Assembly (NCBI GenBank): GCA_039720395.1 | Contig: CM077824.1 | Span: 21,202,760-21,266,759 of the forward strand | Direction: 5' to 3' | Source of the DNA: Liquidambar formosana | Taxonomy: Eukaryota > Streptophyta > Magnoliopsida > Saxifragales > Altingiaceae | Length of the DNA: 64,000 bases | Shown: piece after piece, positions 11,721-23,509 of the stretch | Position numbering within the stretch: position 1 is the first letter of the stretch | How the letters are laid out: each line of letters begins with the position of its first letter | Translations under genes and position numbers: made by a program | Notes under the pieces: generated by a model | What the model was told of the DNA's origin: nothing | Database searches by the model: none | The model's input: the letters and a program-made list of their open reading frames with translations, nothing else

Positions 11721-12426
11721 AGTATATGTAAGAGGGGTCAAGCCATACCTTGTAGAATTGAGGCATGGTTCTATTTAATTAGTTTCCTCTTGCATATGCT
11801 CTAAAGAATTCAGCAGAACTCTAGATTGAGAATGCCAGGGGCTAATCACGAACAAAAAGTGAATGAGTTGATAAGAGTCTTCATAACTACCATGCTTGGG
11901 GAAACTCGACTGAGACTTGATGATCTTGGAATGAGGGTTGTAAAGTCTTTCTCTCCTAACCCGTGAAGGTAGTGGAAACAGCAAAGAACCATGACTTAGG
12001 AACAAGAGGACCCAAGTTTGAATCCTTGCCCCTTTACTATTATATACTTGGGCTTACAAGGTACTCCTACTATGCATTGTGTAGGACTAGTCTAGGCCCA
12101 AATCTCTATAGGAGTAGGCTTGGAATACTCACGCCAGTTTAACAAAAATAAAAAACAAAAAACAAAATTAAAAAAAAAAAATCTCTTTTCTACTATTTTA
12201 TGAAGAGTTGGCTTAATCCATGTAGTAAATTACAACGAACTTTGCTCGAGCAGAAGGGGGTGTCAATGTTTGGGGAATTTTTTTTCTTTCCTTTTTTCTT
12301 TAAACAGCCACATATAAGGGTAAAAGTGACATTTTACTTAACAGGGGTAAAACAAACATTTTGTATGTTCAGGTATGGGTGGAGCCATGATTTTATCTTT
12401 CATGGGGCAAAAACTCAATCATAATC

Positions 12427-12460
<34 letters not shown>

Positions 12461-13989
12461 TAGTCAAATTTGATCTCATAAAATCTACGAAAGCAAACTT
12501 TTATTGCATATATCTTTAAGAAAGACAATGATTCCAAAAGTTGAATAATAATGTTTACAGAATAACTTGAATTGACAGAAGGCACTTCATTATTTGGTCT
12601 TAAATTGAATTGGACATTTTAATATAACTAAACAAATCCCTTTGCTCTATACTGACCCTTCCCGCAATCCTGTTTCCTTCAACTCCTAAATTATACACAC
12701 ACACATATGTAAAGAGTGATAGATATATGTGTGTGTGTGTGTGCGCGTGTGTGTGTGTCTAATGAAGTGGCTATTGTCAGCCTTTTAATTATTTTTTTTA
12801 TTATTTTTGAAAGAATCCCAAAACATGTAAAAAACGTAAAGCAACCTAAAGTCTTTTTGTAATAAAATGGTTGGGAAATTTTGATAAACTTTAAAAAAAA
12901 AAAAATTCATTTACCCTAAAACTTTTCATAATTTTTGTAGGCCACTAGCCCCTAATGCCCCACACTAAATCTGCCCTATGTGGTTGTGTTCAAAAAATGA
13001 TGTAAACATAATTCATCAAATTTGTAATGGCCTTGCAATAAAAAAGCGTGGAATAAGAGTAACTTTGGATATATATTATGTGGTTAGATTGTAAAATAAA
13101 GGACCAACCTTGCTTTTTAGTAGAAAGTGAAAGGCTAGTGTAACCCTGTTCACATGATTATGAGAGATAATCCTAGCAAGGTCATTCTTTGTAACAATTG
13201 GGGTTTAAATTTAGCTATCCTTGGCTTGTAATTTTCAGCACCGGCCTTCTTTTATTGTATTCTTAACTACCCAAAAAAAAAAAAAAAAAAACAAAAAAAA
13301 GAAACAAAAAAGAAGAAAAGAGGCTAGTGTAATTTATTCAAGAAGGTTTTAATGAAAATTTTAATTGATTAGACTAATTGTCACATCACTTTGTTTTCTT
13401 TGACAATCGATAGAAATTATTTATACCCCTAATATCAATAAATGTATCAATGTTTCTTTAATTTGCAAGTTTAAACTTAAGATCGCTCACTCAATAAGTG
13501 AGAGAATGCCACTAGACTATCATGCCATTAGTAATTATCATATCGCTTTAACAAATATTAGTTTTTAATTTATGAAACGTCATTTACAAAATGATTAAGA
13601 GAGAGAGAGAGAGGAGTAAATTATTTACAAAATTAAACATCCAGAATTTTCATTAAAATGAAATCACAACTTCTGTAGTTCAATAAATTTGAAAATTTAG
13701 ATTTACAAATATCACAAATCTCTCTTTAAAAAAATATGGAATTCTCAAGTTTCATGCAACTCAAATGATAGTCACCTCCACCTCATTTGGGATCTTGAAT
13801 TTGGGAAAGAAAATTTCAAATATATAGCATTAGTCTATAAGAACAGGACTCTATATACATATATAAATATCAAGAATATAGATTTAGGATAAAGTTTGTA
13901 AGTTTAAATTAATAGGTGGTTTAGGAATTCAAAAAATGGAAGATATAAATGCTACTATTACTGCTAAGTTAGGTTGAAAAATTACTATT
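11721..13989. other. Intergenic DNA with simple repeats
   Basis: Contents are (AAT)n at about 12,428-12,458, (CA)n/(GT)n tracts near 12,695 and 12,730-12,760, poly-A at 13,273-13,290 and a GA tract near 13,600. I see nothing coding. Confidence 0.6.
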
Positions 13990-14493
13990 GATAGTATTGG
14001 CTCTAAAGGTTTTTAACCTTTGGCATCTCTTTGGTTTTGATGATAACAAGAGATTAATGTTAGTACAAATGGTTTAAATTTCAAGACTATGATCAAAGCT
14101 AGGTACTCAAGTTCATTTCATATCAAGTATAAGCACAAGGATCATTTGACTCAAGATCATCGAAAGCATACTACTCAAAGTCATATTGAAGCATTACCAA
14201 GGCATGGTACATCAAGTACATGATGAAAATGTCAAGGACATTAAGGCATAGTACAATGAGAGCATAGAAAGCAAGCTATAAAGCCTAGAAGCACTCAAGA
14301 CCAAGCTAGCACCATCAATGGATAAATTTATGTGTTATAAGTAAGGTTTTAGGTTTATATTGTATATGGTTGCTCATGTTATTGTTCTAATAACCTAGAT
14401 GGACATTAGGACCCTTGAACTAATTGATTTTATCATTGACAAGAAGTCCAAGTTGATACACATGGACTTAAGTGTTGAAAACACATTGAAAAG

Positions 14494-14799
14494 TGTTGGG
14501 GAAATTTCTGTGTAATTGATCTAAATGTTCAAATAATTAATAGAAGTTGAAAAATTTCATAATATCAAATATCAAATCACATAAGTAATAACACATGAAA
14601 TTATAAAGCATAATAATATGAGAGAAAATTAAAGAGATAAAGTTGGAATAGCTGGCCTGTGGGAAGGCATGTGTGCTCACGCTGTCCCAAAGGAGTTATC
14701 GCCTCCCTACGTATAGGTTCTGGCGGACGACAACACCTCCAAGATACAACCCCAGAAGCTCGCAGCTAGCTCTTCTATGAGTACGTTCACAGGAAGAGT
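14494..14799 (-). repeat. Inverted 3' part of the copia LTR
   Basis: About 305 bp are the reverse complement of the last 300 bp of the LTRs ending at 18,794 and 28,049. Homology breaks just after CACAGGAAGAG, where plus-strand pol begins directly. Confidence 0.85.
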
Positions 14800-17690
14800 A
14801 CGACATGTTCTTGAAGTGAGGAGGAATTTAGTTAGTGGGTCTTCCTTAGTTGAACAAGGTTATAAAGTTGTTATAGAGTCCAATAAGGTTGTAATAACCA
14901 ATAATAATATTTTTGTTGGTAAAGGTTATGTAAGTGAAGGTCTTTTTAATTTGAATGTAATGTCTATCAATGATGTTAATAAAATTCCTCCAAGTATTTT
15001 CAATGTTGAGTTAAGTAGTGTTTAGCATGAACGATTGGGACATGTGAATTTAAAGAAATTAAAGAGAATGATAAACTTAGGGTTAGTCCCTAAAGTAAAT
15101 GTAGATATGAAACACAAGTGTGAGATATGTGTATAAGCCAAACAACCTAGTAGACCTCACAAACCTGTTGAAAGGAATACTAACCTTTTAGACTTAATAC
15201 ATAGTGATGTGTGTGATTCAAATAGACCTCTTACTAGAGCCGGAAATAAGTACTTCCTAACTTTCATAGATGATTATTCTAAATATTGTTATGTCTATTT
15301 AATTAAAACTAAAGACGAGGTATTTGAGAAATTTAAAATATATAAGGCCGAGGTTGAAAATCAATTGGAAAAGAAAATAAAGAGATTTAGGTCCGATAGA
15401 GGAGGTGAATATAGTCTAACTGAATTAAACTTATATTGTTAAGAACATGGGATAGTTCATGAAGTAACACCACTTTATTCCCCGCAATTAAATGGTGTAG
15501 TTGAGAGAAAAAACCAAACTTTAATGAATATGGTAAATGCAATGTTACTAAGTTCTGGAGTGCCTGAGAATTTGTGGGGGGAAGCATTGCTATGCGCCTG
15601 TTTTATACTTAACCGCATAATGGTTAAAGATTTTGAGAAAACACCATATGAGTTATGGAAGAATAGAGTACCTAGGTTAAATATTCTTAAAGTGTGGGGA
15701 TGCCTTGCGAAGGTGGCGCTACCCAACCCTAAAAAAAAGAAGATAGGTCCTAAAACAATAGATGTAGTATTTTTAGGATACGCTCACAATAGTAGTGCTA
15801 ATAGATTCTTAGTTGTGAATTATGAAGTTAGCGATATTTCTAATAATACTACAATAGAAGCGAGAGATGCTACATACTTTGAAGATATTTTTCCATTTAA
15901 AACTAGGATTTCCACCCAAGTTAATGATAGACCCTATAATAGAGATAGACCATCTACTAGTATACATAGAGATGAAGAGACTAATGCTCAAATAGAAGTT
16001 AGAAGAAGTAAAAGAGGAAGAATAGAAAAGAATTTTGGAGATGATTTTTATATGTACCTAATTGAAGGAGATCCTACTACATATATAGAAGCTATGTCAT
16101 CGATAGATGCACCTTTTTGGAAGGAAGCAATAAATAGTGAGTTTGAATCAATAATTCAAAATAATACTTGGGAGTTGACCATTCTACCTCCAAGAAGTGA
16201 AGCAATAGGATGTAAATGGGTGTTTAAGAAAAAGTTAAAACCTGATGGAAGTATAGATGAATATAAGGCTAGACTAGTGGCTAAAGGATTTACTCAAAAG
16301 AAAGGAATAAATTATTTTGATACTTACTCTCTAGTGTCTAAAATTACAATTATTAGAATTTTGGTAGTCCTTGCATCTATTTATAAGTTAGTTGTACATC
16401 AAATGGATGTAAAGACCACTTTCTTAAATGGAGATTTAGTAGAGGAGATTTATATGGAGCAACCTGAGGGTTACATAGTTAAGAGACAAGAACATAAGGT
16501 ATGTAAGTTAGTGAAATCTCCATATGGACTTAAACAAGCTCCTAAACAATGGCACGAAAAGTTTGATAGTGTTATTTTAAATTATGGATTTAAGATTAAT
16601 GAATATAATAAATGTGTATATTATAAGATGGATAAAGGTCAATACGCTACACTTTATTTATATGTGGATGATATTTTGATCTTTGGTACGAATTTAGATA
16701 TTGTAAAGGATATTAAGGATTATTTATCCAAGAATTTTGATATAAAAGATATAGGAGAAGCACATATAATTTTGGGAATGAGATTAGTTAGAAATTCGGA
16801 AGGGATATTTTTTTATCAATCTAATGCTATTGAGAAGATGATTAAAAGGTTTAAATATTTTGATGTTAAACCAGTGTCTACACTATATGATCCGAATATA
16901 TATTTGACAAAAAAATGTTGGAGAACCTGCATCCCAGTTAGAATATTCTCAAGCAATAGGATCTTTTTTATATATTACAAATAAGACCAGACCTGATATA
17001 GCATATGCGGTTGGAAGATTAAGTAGATATACACACAATCCTAGTAAAGAGCATTGGGTTTCTTTGGAGAGAATATTTAAATATCTTAAAGGAACTCTAG
17101 ATTATTCTTTGTGTTATAAAAGATTTCTAGGAGTAGTGTAAGGATATAGTGATGCTAACTGGATAACAGATAGTGTAGATATAAAATCTACTACAGGATA
17201 TATATTCTTATTAGAAGGAGCATCTATCTCATGGGGTTCAAAGAAGCAAACCATTATATCTAGGAGCATTATGGAGTCTGAATTAATAGCTCTAGATACT
17301 ACTTGTACTGAGGCAGATTAGATTAGAAATTCCTTTAATTGGTGATAGTGTGCCTGGTATATCTATACATTGTGATAGTAAAGCTTCTATTGATCTAGTG
17401 AATCAATCTCATACAAATAAGAAGATGAACAGGCATATACATGTGCGCCTAAAATCTGTGAAAAGCATGCTTAATAAAAATGTTGTATCTTTTGACTTTA
17501 TTAAATCCAAGAAAAATGTTGCTGATCAGCTGACCAAAAGTCTTTCTAGGAATAAAGTCCTAGATTCATCGAGGGGATGGGGCTTAAGCCCACAGGGAGT
17601 CACCAATGGAAGTAACCCAACCTTTGTGATTGGAGATCCCATGAAAGGGGTTCAATATGTAGAAACAATCCGCAGAGCATGACTCGTTAT
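14800..17690 (+). pseudogene. Ty1/copia pol: integrase, reverse transcriptase, RNase H (broken)
   Basis: Domain order is pre-integrase (HERLGHVN, CEIC zinc ligands near 15,030-15,130), integrase core (HSDVCD near 15,200, RSDRGGEY near 15,395, VVERKN near 15,505; all three catalytic acidic residues present), reverse transcriptase (CKWVFKKKLKPDG near 16,210; QMDVKTTFLNGD; YVDD near 16,660) and RNase H (SIHCDSKAS near 17,365; DQLTK near 17,525). The order integrase before RT places it in Ty1/copia. Stops interrupt at 15,024, 15,134 and 15,440, and frameshifts lie near 16,910 and 17,320, so it is inactive. The start lacks gag and protease; those are on the minus strand at 18,818-23,301. The longest open stretch is 15,524-16,984. 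Confidence 0.92.
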
Positions 17691-18176
17691 TAGCACCTTT
17701 TATAAGGAGAGCATCTCCTCCCCATCCCTATGGTGAGAGTGCCATGGATGTGATAGTAAGGAAGAGTTTTACTTTGAATAAGCCCAAGGCAGGAACACTC
17801 CTGTAGGGTACAGTCACAGTACCCTTAGAGGACTTACCTAAGTGAGAACCACCGTGAGGCCGCGGTCATAGGATTGGGTTGACCCTAGAAATTCTCATGA
17901 GAATCAAGATACTAGTGCATGGCCATAAATAGCGCTGACCCACATCGAACCAAGTCCCATATCAATACTATGTGTGTGACATGTTGAAGTTTGGCTCAAG
18001 GGTCAAGTTCAAGCTTTGCCACTATAACTCAGATGGAAATTGTCAACATTAAGTGTAGGTTCAAGTCCAAAAGACACCTACAGCCATTGCATAGTATATA
18101 GTTGTCCATATGTATATTTCATATGTTTATATATTTTATTTAATATTATTTTGAAGTTTTGAATCTTATAGGGGAT
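17691..18176 (+). other. Copia 3' non-coding region and polypurine tract
   Basis: The untranslated stretch between RNase H and the LTR is matched closely by 26,815-27,446. It ends TATAGGGGAT just before the LTR; the other copy has GTGGGGGTT there. This is a plausible short polypurine tract for plus-strand priming. Confidence 0.6.
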
Positions 18177-18794
18177 TGTAAGAATTATTGGCGAGTAAAG
18201 TTTTAAAACTTGTAACCTATAAGGCTTTAATATGGGAATTAACCCTCATGACTGTTGGGGTGTTACAAGCCCAATAAATTTGGCTGTTATAATTTTATTG
18301 CACTAGCCATTAAGGCATTAAAGCCCAAGACCTAGATGCCTATATAAAGACACACACCAAGAGACCTAAAACATATCAGACACATATGCTCTTCTCTTCT
18401 CTTCTCTTCTCTTTACAGTTTACATTCTTCATTCTTTTCTTTATATTTTCATATATTTTGGGTCAACTGATTGAGGACTGTTCACATTACTCTTCATATG
18501 AACGTATTCATAGAAGAGCTAGCTGTGAGCTTCTGGGGTTGTATCTTGGAGGTGTTGTCGTTTACCAGGACCTGTACGTGGGGATGCGATAACTCCTTTA
18601 GGACTGCGTGAGCACACGTGCCTTCCCACAGACCAACTATTCCAACTTTATCTCTTTAATTTTCTCCAATATTATTATGCTTTATAATTTAATGTGTTAT
18701 TACTTGTGTAATTTGATATTTGATATCGTGAAATTTTTCAACTTCTATTAATTATTTGAACATTTAGATCAATCACACAGAAATTTCCCCAACA
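18177..18794 (+). repeat. Complete copia LTR (618 bp)
   Basis: It begins TGTAAGAATTATTGG and ends TTTCCCCAACA, with TG and CA termini. A TATA-like CCTATATAAAGACAC lies near 18,339, so the U3/R border is probably about 30 bp downstream. It matches 27,447-28,049 over its whole length. Confidence 0.85.
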
Positions 18795-18817
18795 ATCTAA
18801 AGGAGTTATCGCCTCCC
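18795..18817. other. Microhomology junction between leader, LTR and protease
   Basis: After the LTR end the plus strand reads ATCTAAAGGAGTTAT, which also follows the other LTR end (26,432 leftwards on the minus strand) and so is probably the element's leader. It runs into CGCCTCCCTA, which belongs to the inverted LTR R region, then into the protease. The leader and the inverted LTR share AAAGGAGTTAT, a likely template-switch point. Confidence 0.6.
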
Positions 18818-19735
18818 TAACACACGTACGGTGGAATCATTTCCTAACGTCACATATCCTCCACTTGAGTTTTGATCATTTTTGAAAAATGATCGATCAA
18901 AACAAACATGTACATTAGCTTCAGAGTCTAACCACCAATCATTGCTTAAATAAGTAATATTAATAGATGGGTTAGGATTATACCTTACGGAGGTTTCACA
19001 AGAATTCTCTCGTTCCTCATCAACTAACATATTGACTTGGGCTTTTGGTCTCTCTTGTCCTCTCCTATTGTTGTAATTGGGCTTGAACTCCACAGTCTTT
19101 TTGAAGAAATAATCTTTAGCCAAGTGATTGGACCTCCCACATACGAAACACTACCTCTTTTCTCCTTCCTTGCCTTTATTCTTATTTTTTTGTTGGTGGT
19201 TTCTGGGTTGGCTATTATTATTCCTCCTATAATCCTTTTTAAAGTTTCTCCTTCTAGGATGGAATTGGTTTTGACCTCTATTGTTGAAATTGGAGTTAGG
19301 ATTTCTATTGTTTTCTACAAAGTTCAACTTAGCCTCTTGTTCATTTGATCTTTTGGACTCTCCCCTATGTTGTTCTTTAATTCTAATAGAACTAAAAACT
19401 TGGGTCAAAGTCAAATCTCCTTGTTTATGTCTAAGTGACTTAGCAAAACTAGACCATGAAGGTGGAAGTTTATCAATTAGGCATCATACTTTAAAATCTT
19501 TGCTAAGTGTGGTACCTTTTTTCTCTACTTCTTTCAACATTTCTTGAAACTCATGGATTTGGGCATTTATTGATTTTCCTTCTTTCATAACATATTTATT
19601 AAAGTTTGAAACACTAAACCTTTCTATATCGGCATCTTCAATTCCATACTCGGCTTCCAAGAGACTCTAAAGTTCTTTTGCACTACTAGTGGTGGAACAA
19701 TAAACATTATATAAACAGTCAGGAAGTGCACTAAG
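18818..19735 (-). pseudogene. Copia gag C-terminus, zinc knuckle and protease (broken)
   Basis: The minus strand reads gag (SLEAEYGIEDADIERF-like region near 19,650; KSLRHKQGDLTLTQVF near 19,400), a basic Asn-rich linker, a zinc knuckle CFVCGRSNHLAKDY, then the protease active-site region WWLDSEANVHVC near 18,940. The family normally has CX2CX4HX4C and DSGA; here the last Cys is Tyr and Gly is Glu, and a TAG precedes the knuckle, so both functions are lost. The reading ends at TVRVLG, about 20-25 residues short of where the plus-strand pol begins, so the two are complementary halves of one polyprotein in opposite orientation. Confidence 0.85.
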
Positions 19736-19740
19736 GATCC

Positions 19741-22700
19741 TGTGAACCACGGGTTTCGATCCAGGGGGAAGGAAGGAGAACCCTTCTTTTAAAAAGACTT
19801 GTAGAGATTTAAATTAATAAAAATCTGGTTTTTAAAAGGTTCACAAAAACATAACAAATAAGGAGTCACCACCTCATTTTTAGGAAAAGAGGAAACCATA
19901 AAAACAGTTTTTAAAAGAAAACCTTTGAAAACCAACCTCATGACTCCGATCAAGGAAAAGCAGGTCTATCAAAACAAGAGAGGATTCGGAGACTAAGTTA
20001 CGATGTGGGAAGGTTCTAGGAAACATCCTATAGGCACCCACATCGCCCCAAAATGGGTCTTTGAATTTATATGAGCTATTTCAATCACTTTCTAATTAGT
20101 CACCATGCATATGCAAAGAATTATCCATAAATAATCCACATTCATCCATGAACATCCATAAAGCAGTAAACATCCATAAAGCATGTAAACATCCATGAAC
20201 AGATAAGAGAGATATGGAAAGCAAGTAAGAGATAGAGAGAATGAACAAACAAATCCATCCTATCCACTAGCAAATATGTGATGGATAAATGAGCAAGCAA
20301 ACAAATCCATCCTATCCACTAACAAATATGTGATGGATAAATGTATAAGCATGGGTCCATCCTATCCACTAACATATATGTGATGCACAAATGGGTAGAA
20401 GGAAGGAGAAAGAAAAAGAAAACCTAGGATACTTAGTATCCTAGGGCGGACTTGAACATCAAATGAGCGCCTACGTACCTTACATACAAAGATATAAGGA
20501 TCAAAGTCCATGTAGTTCGATTGAGAAGGGGTTACTCCCTTTACAATGAACTATAAACCCTAAGTTTCCATAAAAAGAAAAGAAGAGTTTGAAAAAGAAG
20601 AAGAGTTTCCAAAAAAGGAATTTGAGAAAAGATAGAATTTGAAAAGAGATAGAACTCTTATCTAAAAAGAAGTTTTAGAAAAGTAGAATTCTAAAGAGAT
20701 AGAACTCTAGTTCAAAAAGGGTTTTAAGAAAAGTAGAATTCTAAAAGAGATAGAACTCTAGTTCAAAAAGGATTTTAATGAAAGTAGAGTTCTAAAAGAG
20801 ATAGAACTCTAATTAAAACAGAATTTTGAGAGAGTTGGAAACTTAGGACTTCTAATTCAAAGTAAAGACAATAACCCGAGGGGGAGAAGAGAACAATTCA
20901 TACACAACTTACCATAAACCACTTACCATATGCAAATTATCCCGAAACATCGAGAAAACACCAATTAATCACCCCATGTATTCTATAGGGCAATTATTAA
21001 GTTCAAACCATTCATATTCATGCTCAAATCATCATTAGAAGACCTAATTCAAATCTGGACAGAATACTAAATATGCATATCCTAACACTCATGCAAATAA
21101 TCCCGAAACATCGAAAAATCATCAATTAATCACCCTATGTATTCTATAAGGCAATTATTAAGCTCAAATCATTCATATTTATGCTCAAATCATCATTAGG
21201 AGACCTAAATCAAATCTGGACAGAATGCTAAGCATGCATGTAATGACCTAAAAATCATGCAAATAACAAAAATCAAAAGAATAACTCAATCCTATATGCT
21301 CCTATATGCTCTAAACACCCTAACATGCACAAAAACTATCAAAAACATGCTAAATAGGCATTACTATGATGAAAATATCATATGACAATCCTAAACATGA
21401 AAAGAAAATCTACCATGATACCTTAGGTAAGTATTTTATGTAAGAATGTGAAATAACCATCCTTACGGCGAGCTTTCTTAAGTAAAACTATCCGGAGATA
21501 ATTTTACGTAGAAATCACTCCGTATGAATGGTTTCTTCACATATCCTACGTAAAATATATACCTAAGAATGCAAAGAAACTCACAGCACACTTAAACACA
21601 CTCCAGAAAGCATCTATGCACAACCTCACCCTCTAAGGACGATAATTATCCTCGAAAAGGATAATCATCCATACATCTATGAAGACGAGGCTTACACAGC
21701 AAGTTTCCTATACAAAAGATGCTTAAAATCATGCATATAATTGAACCATGAAGAGAAAACGGTCTAAACACATCAATTGATTTGTCATGCAAAACGTACC
21801 TCTATCCTTAAGAGAGAAACTATCCTAACAGCAAGCAATTCGCAATCCTAATCCACTAACATGCATTCTCATAAATTTTGAATCATATACACTCTAAAAT
21901 ATAGAATATATATGATTCCTAAATCAATTCTAATCCATAGTTATGTAGAGAATGGAGTAGAAGAAGAAGGAATCATAAAAGGAAGCAAAGGAGACTTACA
22001 ATGAAGCAAGGGTCTTCGCTGCGTTCTTCCTTCTCTTTGGCTTGGTTCCTTTCTAGTTCTCCTTTGGAATTGCATTAGAAAGCCTCCTCCAAGTGATATG
22101 GGTGCAAACTCGTGGTCCCTCTCTCTCTTATGAATATGAAGTGTCAAATAAGCCAAAAGTCCCTTATGCTGATGAATGAGTCTCTATTTATAACCAACCA
22201 ACCATATGAACCAATGGTTGAGATTAATTCACCATAAAATCAATCTAGGGCTGTAATTAAATCCCATGAATGTTAAACAACTCAAAACCACCTCCCAATA
22301 GGCTTAGAAGTCCTTTAGAAGGCCGAAATTCGGAGTGGTAGAGTCCCATTTCGTCAAAAATGCAAAGAGAGAAAAATCAGGACGAAACGCTCGGGTGACT
22401 GATTGGCCCCAACCGGTCCAACCGGTTGGTGAACCAGTCCAACCGGTCACCCGAGGAGAATCCAAAAATTTTGGAATTCTGACTCGGTACGGACTCTTAA
22501 CTTCAAACGGACACAAAATCTTCATTTTAACTCCAATTTGAGTGATTCAAAAGCCAAAATTTCAAGGATTCAATGTAGAATAAGCCTAGAATATTCTTGA
22601 ACCAAGAACCCCTGACCATGGTCAAGTGGCTGGGTTTTCATGAGGCGATTACCCGAAAAATGGTCAATTAGCCATAGGGTAATGTGGTGAACCAATCCAA

Positions 22701-23088
22701 AACCTATCAATAAATTCAATTGGCTCTTAAATTGGACTCATTTCATCATTCTAAGGTCAATGGAACACTCCGGAACAAATTTGGAGGTCAATTGGAAAAT
22801 ATACGAAGTAAAAGACGAATTTGCCCTTCAAGTCGCAAAAGCTCTAATTGACTATCCAAACCTATCTGGAATTGAACCAAATTTGACACACATATCCAAA
22901 ATGATCCTAGAAACTAAATGCAAGTGATGGGACTCAACAAAGAGACAAAAATATGCATGCAATGATGACCTATTCTCCTGAGGCTTAAAAGGGCAAAAGT
23001 GTCCTTTAAGGTTTAGGGACTCCTAAATGCTTCTAAACCTGACCAAATGCTATCTTAATCTCATGGGGATGAAAATGGGGTGTCTATA
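19741..23088 (-). mobile_element. Ogre/Tat-type solo LTR, 3.3 kb, inside copia gag
   Basis: GATCC flanks it exactly (19,736-19,740 and 23,089-23,093), and joining the flanks restores gag (HHRI-like into SALPDC). On the minus strand it begins TATAGACACCCCATTTTC (expected TGTAGACACC; the G has changed) and ends GGTTCACA. The near-end text GAGGTGGTGACTCC is typical, from memory, of large LTRs of the Ogre/Tat group. There is no internal coding region, so it is a solo LTR. It carries CCAACCGGT palindromes at 22,409-22,448 and GATAATTATC near 21,641. Short ORFs inside have no domain. Confidence 0.75.
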
Positions 23089-23301
23089 GATCCTATGGCA
23101 ACAATGGAAATCTATTTGGTCCTTAGAAAGGGTTGGTGTAGATGATGTTAATTCCTTAGCCGTTTCACTAGGAGTTGATGTTGGTTTTTCTAAGGCAGAA
23201 TAAAAACCTAGCATAGTTAACCAATAGATCATTTGACTTTGCCATATCCTAAAGTTTTGACAATTAAATTTTCAAGTTTTACTGAATTAGCTTCTTCAGA
23301 T
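23089..23301 (-). pseudogene. Copia gag N-terminus (broken)
   Basis: It starts MASEEANSVKLEN at 23,301 and, after a frame change, continues MIDWLTMLGFYSALEKP and LSKDQIDFHCCHRI, leading across the solo LTR into SALPDCLYNVYCSTTS. This is the usual start of Ty1/copia gag (DUF4219/UBN2 type). Frameshifts show it is dead. It lies on the minus strand, as do 18,818-19,735. Confidence 0.75.
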
Positions 23302-23509
23302 GCCATATATAATATTTTAAGGATGGGCAAATAAATCACACTGCACAATTTAAATATTATGTTAATCAAACAAATTTTCAGTAATAAAAATAATGAATCT
23401 ATATTATAAACCAATACAAACTAGCAATTAAATTCATGCGAATGAAAATTCATTATTATCACTAATTATTGTCTTCAAATTTAAAATAAAAAACAAAAAT
23501 TTTCTTTAA

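Noticed and set aside
14777..15025. ATG at 14,777 as a real pol start
   Set aside because: The ATG lies in the inverted LTR piece; the fusion to pol is accidental and stops at 15,024.
22304..22541. Overlapping ORFs near the CCAACCGGT words
   Set aside because: Opposite-strand shadows inside a solo LTR, without a recognised domain.
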